Source: Spirochaetes bacterium RIFOXYC1_FULL_54_7
GTDB lineage: Bacteria; Spirochaetota; Spirochaetia; Treponematales; UBA12059
Direction of reading: 5' to 3'
NCBI GenBank assembly: GCA_001830645.1
Contig: MIBM01000237.1
Location: forward strand, 1,292-8,355
DNA: 7,064 bases
A program made the translations under genes and the position numbers. The stretch's first letter is position 1. Each line of letters opens with the position of its first letter. The notes under the pieces are model-generated. The model saw nothing but the letters and a program-made list of their open reading frames with translations. It was not told the origin of the DNA and ran no database searches. Positions 1-4,616 of the stretch are shown here, in pieces.

Positions 1-1684
1 ATGCGACGCGCTGTTCGCTCATTCCTACCAGGGGATCCAGGATGTCGGAGGCGCGTTTGATGACTGCCTTGACGCCGAGTACCGCCGCCAGGTGGTGGGC
101 CAGCGCTGTCTTGCCCGTGCCAGGATAGCCATGGAACAGGGCACGGACACCGCGCGTGCCGCTGGCGGCCGCCTTGCGGAAGGCACCTTCCAGGCGTTCA
201 GGCTGGATGGAAAGGTTGAGGGCCCCGCTGTAGTAGGTTTTATCCTCGGGCTTCTCCTCGTGGTCCACCTTTTCATCGAGGAGCCGCAGGCTTGCATCAA
301 GGACGGTATCCGCAATGGAAACGAGTTCCTGCCCAGGTACCGTGCCATCGTTGCGGAGGACAGCATCGAGGCTGGCCTTCAGATGCACGCCGCTGGCAGC
401 ATTGAGGCCCTTGTGCTCCACTACCTGGATAATCTCCCCCAGCACGGGTTCGGGAACGGGAAGATGCGCAAGGGTCTTGCGGGCAATCGCTACGATTCTG
501 GATGAAGGCAGAGGATCGAACTTGAGGGAGAAACCGAAGCGGCGGGCGGTAGACCGCACGATGGAGTCGGTATCATTGACAATCCAGATGATGGTGCAAC
601 GGGCATCATCCATCAGGAGGTTGATGCGGGCTTTGTCGATCTGGCCATTGAGAAGGTCTTCTGCTTCGTCCACTGCGATGACGATAGTGCCTGCTTCCAC
701 ACTGGCTGCCGCCATGCGGAGCTTGGTAAAGGTTTCATGGCTCTTCTCCTCCCGGCGGAGGAAAAAGAGTCGCTTCCCGCACGCGGCAGCAAGGGTCTTG
801 GCAAACTCGGTCTTGCCCGTACCTTCGGCACCGTACAGGAGGATATGGGCCGCTGCCTCGGCAGCCACCAGGCTGGTGCACACCCCGAGGCTGCGGGCAT
901 CAATACCGAAGCTGTCCAGCGGGTGGGTCTCCGAGCGGGACTCGTCGAGATAGTTGGCAAAGATGGCCGAAGGATCGCCAAGGGCGAAGACACCTGAAAG
1001 AACCGAGTTGAAGGAATATGTCTCGTTGAAGACATCCTCGTAGGAGATGATATCGTTCATGATCAGGGGAGACTGGCGGCTGTGGTTTCGGGTTACTTCA
1101 GGCATGGGTAGTCCGGTGGCAATGGAAGCGCCGTTGAACATTTCACTTGCCCTCCATTCTTCCTGGACATCCTTGAGGCAGGGATGGGTACCCACCACGT
1201 AGTAATAGAGCGCGATCAGAAGCTGGTTGTCATCAAGCTTGAAGGTCTTGCCAAGGGCCCCGATGACGGGAATCCTGCGGACGGGCGGGAGTTCCGCCTG
1301 AACCAGGCCGCACGCCTGGTAGAGCAGGAGCGAGAACTCCCTCTTACGGGTTTCTGAATCGATGCAGGAGGCATAGGCTACAAGGGTTCTGGTCAGCTTC
1401 CTCTTCACGCTCTCGGCATCAGGGTATTGTTCAGGCTCATCGAAGGCATCAGCAAGAATGCCGGATATGCGGCCCCCGTTGTAATCAGGCTGGGTCTTGA
1501 GCCCATCGACAATACGGGCAAGGGCTTCAAGCTCAAGCAGGTCACAGGCCAGCCTGACCACTTCTGCGGAGGGAGCATGACGGCGGATGATGTTCCTGCT
1601 GAAGTAGACATAGCACTCGTGCAGCATGGTGGCATTGTCGTCGATGACGTCATAGAACTTGTTTCCATATGTGCTGGAACCCAT
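1..1684 (-). CDS. Double AAA+ ATPase (Cdc48/SpoVK-like), C-terminus beyond window edge
   Basis: The frame stays open from an ATG at 1684 to the left edge, giving 561 codons with no stop in view. Residues 1 to about 265 form an N-terminal region I do not recognise, with no signal peptide or clear membrane segment. The first AAA+ module has a Walker A GAEGTGKT at residues 285-292, a Walker B ending in D339-E340 (IAVDEAEDLL), a sensor-1-like N370 (IVND) and an ARRF arginine-finger-like motif near residues 379-382. The second module begins with Walker A GYPGTGKT at 519-526, followed by a LVGMSE segment where AAA proteins carry pore loop 1 (usually aromatic-Val-Gly); here the aromatic residue is Leu. 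Its Walker B lies outside the window. The first module shows no comparable pore-loop sequence, so it may be structural or regulatory. Two tandem AAA modules suggest a ring-forming remodelling or unfolding ATPase in the cytosol, but the substrate is unknown. The start is chosen because a strong ribosome binding site sits 4 bases upstream and an in-frame TAG lies further upstream with no alternative start between. No neighbour in view explains its role. Confidence 0.9.
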   Translation of the reverse strand, partial: MGSSTYGNKFYDVIDDNATMLHECYVYFSRNIIRRHAPSAEVVRLACDLLELEALARIVDGLKTQPDYNGGRISGILADAFDEPEQYPDAESVKRKLTRTLVAYASCIDSETRKREFSLLLYQACGLVQAELPPVRRIPVIGALGKTFKLDDNQLLIALYYYVVGTHPCLKDVQEEWRASEMFNGASIATGLPMPEVTRNHSRQSPLIMNDIISYEDVFNETYSFNSVLSGVFALGDPSAIFANYLDESRSETHPLDSFGIDARSLGVCTSLVAAEAAAHILLYGAEGTGKTEFAKTLAAACGKRLFFLRREEKSHETFTKLRMAAASVEAGTIVIAVDEAEDLLNGQIDKARINLLMDDARCTIIWIVNDTDSIVRSTARRFGFSLKFDPLPSSRIVAIARKTLAHLPVPEPVLGEIIQVVEHKGLNAASGVHLKASLDAVLRNDGTVPGQELVSIADTVLDASLRLLDEKVDHEEKPEDKTYYSGALNLSIQPERLEGAFRKAAASGTRGVRALFHGYPGTGKTALAHHLAAVLGVKAVIKRASDILDPLVGMSEQRVA

Positions 1685-1688
1685 GAGA

Positions 1689-1697
1689 CCTCCCTTT
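1689..1697 (-). promoter_or_regulatory. Ribosome binding site of the AAA+ gene
   Basis: On the minus strand AAAGGGAGG ends 4 bases before the ATG at 1684. It fixes the start of the ATPase gene. The core AAGGGAGG is complementary, with one G-U pair, to CCTTCCTT inside the upstream ORF (minus strand, 1858-1851), so the site could be sequestered in a folded leader. Confidence 0.75.
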
Positions 1698-1748
1698 GTT
1701 TGACCACGGACGTGGCAAGGCTACCGGCACACAACCCAAAGGTGTGCA

Positions 1749-1775
1749 CCGATCCGGTCCCGGGTACGGGATCGG
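1749..1775. repeat. Inverted repeat, 7-bp arms
   Basis: CCGATCC (1749-1755) and GGATCGG (1769-1775) are exact reverse complements. The 13-base centre contains the palindrome CCCGGG. On the minus strand it follows the nested repeat directly. A smaller repeat comes next, GCACAC (1727-1732) with GTGTGC (1742-1747), and then an imperfect CCACG-GA-CGTGG dyad at 1704-1715 just before the ATPase ribosome binding site. Confidence 0.6.
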
Positions 1776-1780
1776 ATTGC

Positions 1781-1823
1781 CTTGTTCAGCAAGTGACTAC
1801 AAAGTCACTAACATCTGAACAAG
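1781..1823. repeat. Nested double inverted repeat
   Basis: The outer arms CTTGTTCAG (1781-1789) and CTGAACAAG (1815-1823) are a perfect 9-bp inverted repeat. Inside lies a second perfect one, AGTGACT-ACAA-AGTCACT (1792-1809). Together they make a long stem with a small asymmetric internal loop. There is no T-run on either side, which argues against a terminator. The stop codon of the 25-codon ORF overlaps the inner stem. Confidence 0.7.
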
Positions 1824-1885
1824 CCTGTCTGCTGGAAGGAGTAGCACGCGAAGGAAGGATAAGAAGGATGGTGATTGACGTTCAT
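1808..1885 (-). CDS. Possible 25-codon upstream ORF (leader peptide)
   Basis: An ATG at 1885 opens 25 codons ending in TAG at 1810-1808 (MNVNHHPSYPSFACYSF then QQTGLFRC). AGAGG lies 6 bases upstream (1892-1896), a reasonable ribosome binding site. The peptide has no recognised domain and is rich in His, Pro, Ser, Tyr and Phe. Its last codons lie in one arm of the nested inverted repeat 1781-1823 and its stop codon lies in the inner stem, so a ribosome at the stop would disrupt that fold. This is the geometry expected of a regulatory leader ORF, but chance is also plausible for so short a frame. Confidence 0.3.
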   Translation of the reverse strand: MNVNHHPSYPSFACYSFQQTGLFRC

Positions 1886-1907
1886 GGTTAACCTCTTTAG
1901 CTGGAGT

Positions 1908-1930
1908 TCCGGGAAGCCGGGCTTCCTGGA
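1908..1930. repeat. Strong hairpin just before the upstream ORF
   Basis: GGAAGC (1912-1917) and GCTTCC (1921-1926) form a perfect 6-bp stem with a 3-base loop. The stem extends outward through a G-T pair (1911/1927) to TCC (1908-1910) and GGA (1928-1930), about 10 pairs in all. On the minus strand it ends about 10 bases before the ribosome binding site of the upstream ORF. Confidence 0.6.
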
Positions 1931-1944
1931 TTTGTCCGGATGGA

Positions 1945-1977
1945 CAGGCCCCGCAAGCAGGATTCAAATCGGGCCTG
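1945..1977. repeat. Inverted repeat, 7-bp arms
   Basis: CAGGCCC (1945-1951) and GGGCCTG (1971-1977) are exact reverse complements with 19 bases between. It would be the first hairpin of the proposed leader. Its arm overlaps by two bases a smaller perfect hairpin, TGTCC-GGAT-GGACA at 1933-1946, so the two folds compete in part. Confidence 0.55.
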
Positions 1978-1996
1978 ATTAATTTTGCATACGGGA

Positions 1997-2026
1997 ACTA
2001 TATCATAAAGCACGGAAAAAAATCAA
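1997..2026 (-). promoter_or_regulatory. Possible sigma70 promoter for the AAA+ gene
   Basis: On the minus strand TTGATT (2026-2021) is followed after 18 bases by TATAGT (2002-1997), which predicts a start near 1990. The spacer begins with a run of T. The match is moderate and rests on eye inspection. It is the best promoter-like pair I see between the end of pnuC and the ATPase gene. Confidence 0.35.
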
Positions 2027-2052
2027 GTACCCGGATCCGTTCATAGGTCATG

Positions 2053-2082
2053 ATATTTCCATCACAAACATGATGACAATAT
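2053..2082 (-). other. Hairpin after the pnuC stop codon
   Basis: On the minus strand ATATT..CATCA and TGATG..AATAT form two 5-bp stems in register, separated by a 2x2 internal loop that includes one G-T pair, with a 6-base terminal loop. It starts 5 bases after the pnuC stop. No T-run follows directly (the nearest is at 2016-2022), so it is a 3'-end structure at best, not a clear intrinsic terminator. Confidence 0.35.
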
Positions 2083-2087
2083 TTTAC

Positions 2088-2753
2088 TCAAGAAGTATCT
2101 CCTCCAACTCCTTGTGCAGCGGCTCGGTCCATAGCAATCCAGCGCCACAGTCCCCAGAGGGCCATGAAGAAAAGCGCGATGTACTGGATGGCTATGAAGC
2201 GCACATCCTTGACCCAGTAGAGGCCGATTCCGATGGCATCGATCGTGATCCACCAGAGCCAGCTTTCCGTCTTACGTCTGGTCATAAGGTACATGGCCGC
2301 AAAGCTGGCCACCGTGGTGAAGGCATCAAGAAACGGATAGTCCGCAGGGGCGGGAAAGGCAGCAGGCAGCCAGATATGGAAGCGGGCCACCGCTAGTCCC
2401 AGAAGCATACCCGCTGCCGCAATACCGACCGCCCAGGCTGCCATCACCTTCGGCGTAGAAAATCCGGAAGGTATCGACCGCTGCTCGTCTTTTATCTTTG
2501 TCCAGCTGATCCAGCCCCAGACACCAATGCCCAGATAATAAAGCTGCTCGAGCATGTCCGAGTAGAGGCGGATCTGCCAGAACAGGATGCCGTACAACGT
2601 CACCGACACAAGGCTCACCGGCCAGGTAAGCAGGTTCTTGCGGGCAACAAGCCACACCGAGGCGAAGTAGAGCACGGTTCCGGTAAACTCGATCCAGGAC
2701 AAGGGATAGTCGCCTATGGTTACCATTATGTTTTCTACACTTAGAATGTTCAT
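2088..2753 (-). CDS. pnuC: Nicotinamide riboside transporter PnuC
   Basis: The 221-residue protein is strongly hydrophobic, with about seven membrane segments (roughly 19-36, 42-60, 65-83, 104-122, 140-157, 164-180, 183-207), as in the PnuC family. Family-like sequence is clear: LEQLYYLGIGVWGWISW near 68-84, DAFTTVASF near 143-151, and RRKTESWLWWITID at 159-172 (W165, W168, D172). Known members are facilitators for nicotinamide riboside, trapped inside the cell by phosphorylation. The ATG overlaps the nadR stop in an ATGA (2753-2750), so the two are almost certainly co-transcribed and translationally coupled. An AAGGA motif precedes the start. With nadR alongside, nicotinamide riboside is the most likely substrate. 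Thiamine and riboflavin transporters share the fold and are less likely here. The end is tolerated without a sharp terminator. Confidence 0.93.
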   Translation of the reverse strand: MNILSVENIMVTIGDYPLSWIEFTGTVLYFASVWLVARKNLLTWPVSLVSVTLYGILFWQIRLYSDMLEQLYYLGIGVWGWISWTKIKDEQRSIPSGFSTPKVMAAWAVGIAAAGMLLGLAVARFHIWLPAAFPAPADYPFLDAFTTVASFAAMYLMTRRKTESWLWWITIDAIGIGLYWVKDVRFIAIQYIALFFMALWGLWRWIAMDRAAAQGVGGDTS

Positions 2754-3730
2754 GTCTTTCCTTTCAGGCTACTCATGATGGTCTCTACCCTGCCGGCTAG
2801 CGTTCCGGCAACAGGCTGCCAGGCCAGGCCCCGGCGCCGGAGCTCGTTCACGGTAAGCTCCTGATGTTCCTCCCGCGAGCCTGGCCCCGATCTATCGGGA
2901 CTGTCCTCGAAGGGCAGATCGGTACGGCAGGGCCAGTACTCCCGGGGAAAAGCCAGATAGTCTGCCAGAATCTGTTCGAGTGCCACAGATGCGTAGCCAA
3001 AATACCGGAGGGCATACACCCAGGTGGTCAGCGGGCAGTTATCAACGAGCAGGAAGGCTTTGGCCCGCAGTGCCAGTTGGGATTCCAGGGCGGCCTGCTC
3101 CCTGGCTATGGACTCGAGGTCTTCCATCGAAAGGCGGTGGTTTACCTGGTGGGCAAACCAGTAATCACGGCCGTACTCGGGGCACCAGGGCTCACCCAGC
3201 CTCTGTGCAAGCGCGGCGGCCAGACTCGTCTTTTCCGTGGAGGGCCCGCCGAGCAATACGATTCGCCGGACCAGGTCCGCGCGGACTACGGGGTCCAGAT
3301 ACAGGGGCCACAACGAGGGATCTTCCCGCAGCATCGTGCCTGAAACCGGCACCTGCAATCTGTCGCTGTCCACCCGGCGGTCAAGGCAGCCAAGAGCGCG
3401 GCTGACATGGGCTCCATAAGGCTCGCTGGAATAGAAGGCATCTATCCTGCGGCCCTCGAGCAAGCGAGTAAGGAATCTTTCATGCAAGAGCTGTATCTCC
3501 ATGCTGTAGCCGGTATCCTCGGGTCCATCGGCTGCCTCGATCACCTCCACCTGGGGATACAGGGTACGGATCCACCCAGCCCTGGTATGCAGCGGTATGG
3601 CGGTCGTCCGCCTTGCCTGGTAGACAAGCACAATCAGGTGCTCTGCTTCGGCCAGTGCCGCTTCGATCAGGCATCCGTGCCCCAGGTGGAAAGGTGCAAA
3701 CTTGCCTAGTACCAGGCCGGTCTTTATCAT
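2750..3730 (-). CDS. nadR: NadR-like bifunctional NMN adenylyltransferase / nicotinamide riboside kinase
   Basis: The 326-residue protein has two parts. Residues 1 to about 150 are a nucleotidylyltransferase domain with GKFAPFHLGH (9-18, catalytic H15 and H18), SSEPYG (101-106) and SGTMLR (130-135). This half should join NMN and ATP to make NAD. Residues from about 155 resemble the ribosylnicotinamide kinase domain: P-loop GGPSTEKT (161-168), PEYGRDYW (184-191), and FLLVDNCPLTTW with D230. There is no N-terminal helix-turn-helix, unlike enterobacterial NadR (about 410 residues), so it is probably an enzyme only, with regulation left to the divergent nrtR. The P-loop is odd: families of this type normally have a Gly before the Lys, here E166 (codon GAA, 3233-3235), and Pro replaces the usual Glu at 163. 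The start is fixed because the first motif begins at residue 5 and an in-frame TAG lies 6 codons upstream. No ribosome binding site precedes it. Confidence 0.92.
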   Translation of the reverse strand: MIKTGLVLGKFAPFHLGHGCLIEAALAEAEHLIVLVYQARRTTAIPLHTRAGWIRTLYPQVEVIEAADGPEDTGYSMEIQLLHERFLTRLLEGRRIDAFYSSEPYGAHVSRALGCLDRRVDSDRLQVPVSGTMLREDPSLWPLYLDPVVRADLVRRIVLLGGPSTEKTSLAAALAQRLGEPWCPEYGRDYWFAHQVNHRLSMEDLESIAREQAALESQLALRAKAFLLVDNCPLTTWVYALRYFGYASVALEQILADYLAFPREYWPCRTDLPFEDSPDRSGPGSREEHQELTVNELRRRGLAWQPVAGTLAGRVETIMSSLKGKT

Positions 3731-3749
3731 AGTGTTGTTTATACACTAT
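3729..3749. promoter_or_regulatory. Probable NrtR operator 1 (nadR side)
   Basis: ATAGTGT and ACACTAT are perfect 7-bp inverted arms around TGTTTAT (21 bp in all). The site covers the nadR -10 box and reaches the first bases of the start codon, so bound protein would block RNA polymerase. It matches operator 2 at 17 of 21 positions. Assignment to NrtR is by context (adjacent nrtR, NAD salvage genes). Confidence 0.7.
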
Positions 3750-3766
3750 CAGTGAATTCTTGTCAA
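3731..3766 (-). promoter_or_regulatory. Promoter of nadR-pnuC, near-consensus sigma70 type
   Basis: On the minus strand TTGACA (3766-3761) is followed after exactly 17 bases by TATAAA (3743-3738). The expected start falls at 3731-3730, on or next to the A of the nadR ATG. No purine-rich ribosome binding site lies in the 20 bases before the ATG. The transcript is therefore probably leaderless. The -10 box lies within the proposed NrtR operator 3729-3749. Confidence 0.75.
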
Positions 3767-3771
3767 GACCT

Positions 3772-3789
3772 TGCATTGACTGGAATGCA
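3772..3789. repeat. Perfect 6-bp inverted repeat between the two promoters
   Basis: TGCATT (3772-3777) and AATGCA (3784-3789) are exact reverse complements around GACTGG. The repeat overlaps the -35 box of nrtR and differs in sequence from the two operators. It could be a site for another regulator or chance. Confidence 0.35.
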
Positions 3790-3811
3790 TTCGTGTAGTA
3801 TATACACTATT
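3776..3811 (+). promoter_or_regulatory. Promoter of nrtR
   Basis: TTGACT (3776-3781) is followed after 17 bases by TATATA (3799-3804), with a predicted start near 3811 and a leader of about 32 nt. The -10 box lies within operator 2. The -35 boxes of the two divergent promoters are only 9 bases apart, so the two polymerases probably compete. Confidence 0.65.
3790..3810. promoter_or_regulatory. Probable NrtR operator 2 (nrtR side)
   Basis: TTCGTGT and ACACTAT flank AGTATAT; the arms match as inverted repeats at 5 of 7 positions. The right half is identical to operator 1 (TATACACTAT). The centres of the two sites are 61 bp apart, close to six helical turns. Its place over the -10 box predicts autorepression of nrtR. 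Confidence 0.65.
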
Positions 3812-3817
3812 ATAGTG
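3805..3817. repeat. 13-bp palindrome, possible extra NrtR half-site
   Basis: CACTAT-T-ATAGTG is a perfect palindrome that shares its left arm with operator 2. Its right arm ATAGTG is a further copy of the operator half-site, in the opposite arrangement. It may bind additional regulator subunits or be a by-product of half-site duplication. Confidence 0.4.
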
Positions 3818-3832
3818 CTGGTTGCGGCATGC

Positions 3833-3838
3833 AGGAGG
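3833..3838 (+). promoter_or_regulatory. Ribosome binding site deciding the nrtR start
   Basis: AGGAGG ends 4 bases before the ATG at 3843. An in-frame TTG at 3822 would add 7 residues but has no such site and lies only about 11 bases after the predicted transcription start. The ATG is therefore preferred. Confidence 0.85.
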
Positions 3839-3842
3839 GAAG

Positions 3843-4553
3843 ATGCCTGGAACAGAAATCGAAGGCAGATACAGCTACCAGTATCCCCATCCTGCGGTCA
3901 CCGTGGACTGCGCCATCTTCGGACTGGACGAAGACAAGCTCAAGCTTCTGCTCATACAGCGGGACCTTGAACCGTTTGCCGGTTCCTGGGCCCTGCCCGG
4001 CGGCTTTGTCAGGATGGACGAAGACCTGGAGGCCGCTGCCCGCAGGGAACTGGAAGAGGAGACAGGGGTCAGGAAGGTCTTCATAGAGCAGGTGGGAGCC
4101 TTCGGCAAGCCCAGCCGGGATCCCCGGGAACGGGTGATAACCGTTGCCTGGTGGGCCATAGTCAACCTCTACGAACACCCGGTAAAGGCGGATACCGACG
4201 CAAGGAATGCCGCCTGGTTTCCGGTTGACGAGCTGCCGCCCCTGGCCTTTGACCACCGGGACATACTTGATACCGCCCTTGGCAGCCTGCGCGGCAAGGT
4301 CCGGCGGGAACCCCTGGCTTTCGAGTTCCTGCCCCGCAAGTTCACCCTGACCCAGCTCCAGCGCTTCTACGAGACCGTGCTAGGGGAGACGCTGGACAAG
4401 CGCAACTTCCGTAAGAAGGCCCTCTCCTACGGCATCCTGTCGGAACTGAAGGAATACGAGATCGGCGTGGCCCACCGGGCTGCCCGGCTCTACAGCTTTG
4501 ACAAGCCCTCCTGGAACCGGTTGCGCAAGGCCGGGGGCAGCTTCTCGGTTTGA
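3843..4553 (+). CDS. nrtR: NrtR-type Nudix transcriptional regulator of NAD metabolism
   Basis: The 236-residue protein has an N-terminal Nudix domain (about 15-150) and a C-terminal winged-helix domain (about 155-230). The Nudix box is complete: G54-x5-E60-x7-R68-E69-L70-x-E72-E73-x-G75-V76. It follows the NrtR-type opening [14 protein letters not shown] (14-27) and LLLIQR (35-40). The C-terminal part carries the family-like stretches [16 protein letters not shown] (162-177) and LDKRNFRKK (184-192), expected to contact DNA. Known NrtR proteins repress NAD synthesis or salvage genes and are released from DNA by ADP-ribose-type ligands. Some have lost catalysis, but here all box residues are kept, so hydrolysis of an ADP-ribose-like compound is possible. 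The gene diverges from nadR-pnuC, and the shared intergenic region has paired palindromes over both -10 boxes, which supports local repression and autoregulation. A plain Nudix hydrolase is less likely given the C-terminal domain. Confidence 0.93.
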   Translation: MPGTEIEGRYSYQYPHPAVTVDCAIFGLDEDKLKLLLIQRDLEPFAGSWALPGGFVRMDEDLEAAARRELEEETGVRKVFIEQVGAFGKPSRDPRERVITVAWWAIVNLYEHPVKADTDARNAAWFPVDELPPLAFDHRDILDTALGSLRGKVRREPLAFEFLPRKFTLTQLQRFYETVLGETLDKRNFRKKALSYGILSELKEYEIGVAHRAARLYSFDKPSWNRLRKAGGSFSV

Positions 4554-4555
4554 CC

Positions 4556-4575
4556 GGAGTAAGCCAGGCTTATCC
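4556..4575. other. Hairpin after the nrtR stop, in the convergent gap
   Basis: TAAGC-CAG-GCTTA, extended through one more register to GGA and TCC with a bulged G, begins 3 bases after the nrtR stop. The 63-base gap to the convergent malG-type gene holds two more weak dyads (4588-4610 around CCCATGGG, and ACCGG/CCGGT at 4606-4625). None has a T-run on either strand, so no canonical intrinsic terminator is visible for either transcript. Confidence 0.35.
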
Positions 4576-4616
4576 AGCCAGATGCTTCCGGACCACCCAT
4601 GGGAGACCGGTACGTC

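Larger units (their letters stand above)
1685..1990 (-). other. Structured region, probable long 5' leader of the AAA+ gene
   Basis: No conventional gene is present in these roughly 300 bases. On the minus strand they hold a dense series of inverted repeats: 1945-1977, 1933-1946, 1908-1930, 1781-1823 (nested), 1749-1775, 1727-1747 and an imperfect one at 1700-1718. None is followed by a run of T on the minus strand, so none looks like an intrinsic terminator. A 25-codon ORF sits among them. If transcription starts near 1990, the mRNA leader of the ATPase gene would be about 300 nt. A regulatory RNA leader, a separate small RNA, or DNA-level palindromes for binding proteins are all possible. 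I recognise no known riboswitch or RNA family. Confidence 0.4.

Noticed and set aside
1405..1749. Minus-strand open frame of 114 codons overlapping the start of the AAA+ gene
   Set aside because: It is a frame shadow of the ATPase gene: no family resemblance, and the ATPase frame has the ribosome binding site and clear motifs.
1792..1809. AGTGACT-ACAA-AGTCACT as a third NrtR operator upstream of the AAA+ gene
   Set aside because: It shares AGTG/CACT with the NAD operators, but the space between these cores is 10 bases instead of 9, the flanks differ, and it lies far from the likely promoter.
1945..1977. tRNA fragment or attachment site, because GATTCAAATC resembles a T-loop
   Set aside because: The bases do not fit a T-arm in register (an extra A before the TTC), and no acceptor or anticodon arm can be built around them.
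2016..2022. Run of seven T (minus strand) as the end of an intrinsic terminator for pnuC
   Set aside because: The preceding bases contain only the self-complementary CGGATCCG and no stem-loop of useful length; the hairpin at 2053-2082 is too far away.
2864..3405. Long plus-strand open frames opposite nadR
   Set aside because: They are antisense shadows of a G+C-rich gene with convincing NadR motifs and show no recognisable protein features.
3822..3842. TTG at 3822 as the nrtR start
   Set aside because: It would add seven residues outside the family pattern. AGGAGG is ideally placed for the ATG at 3843.
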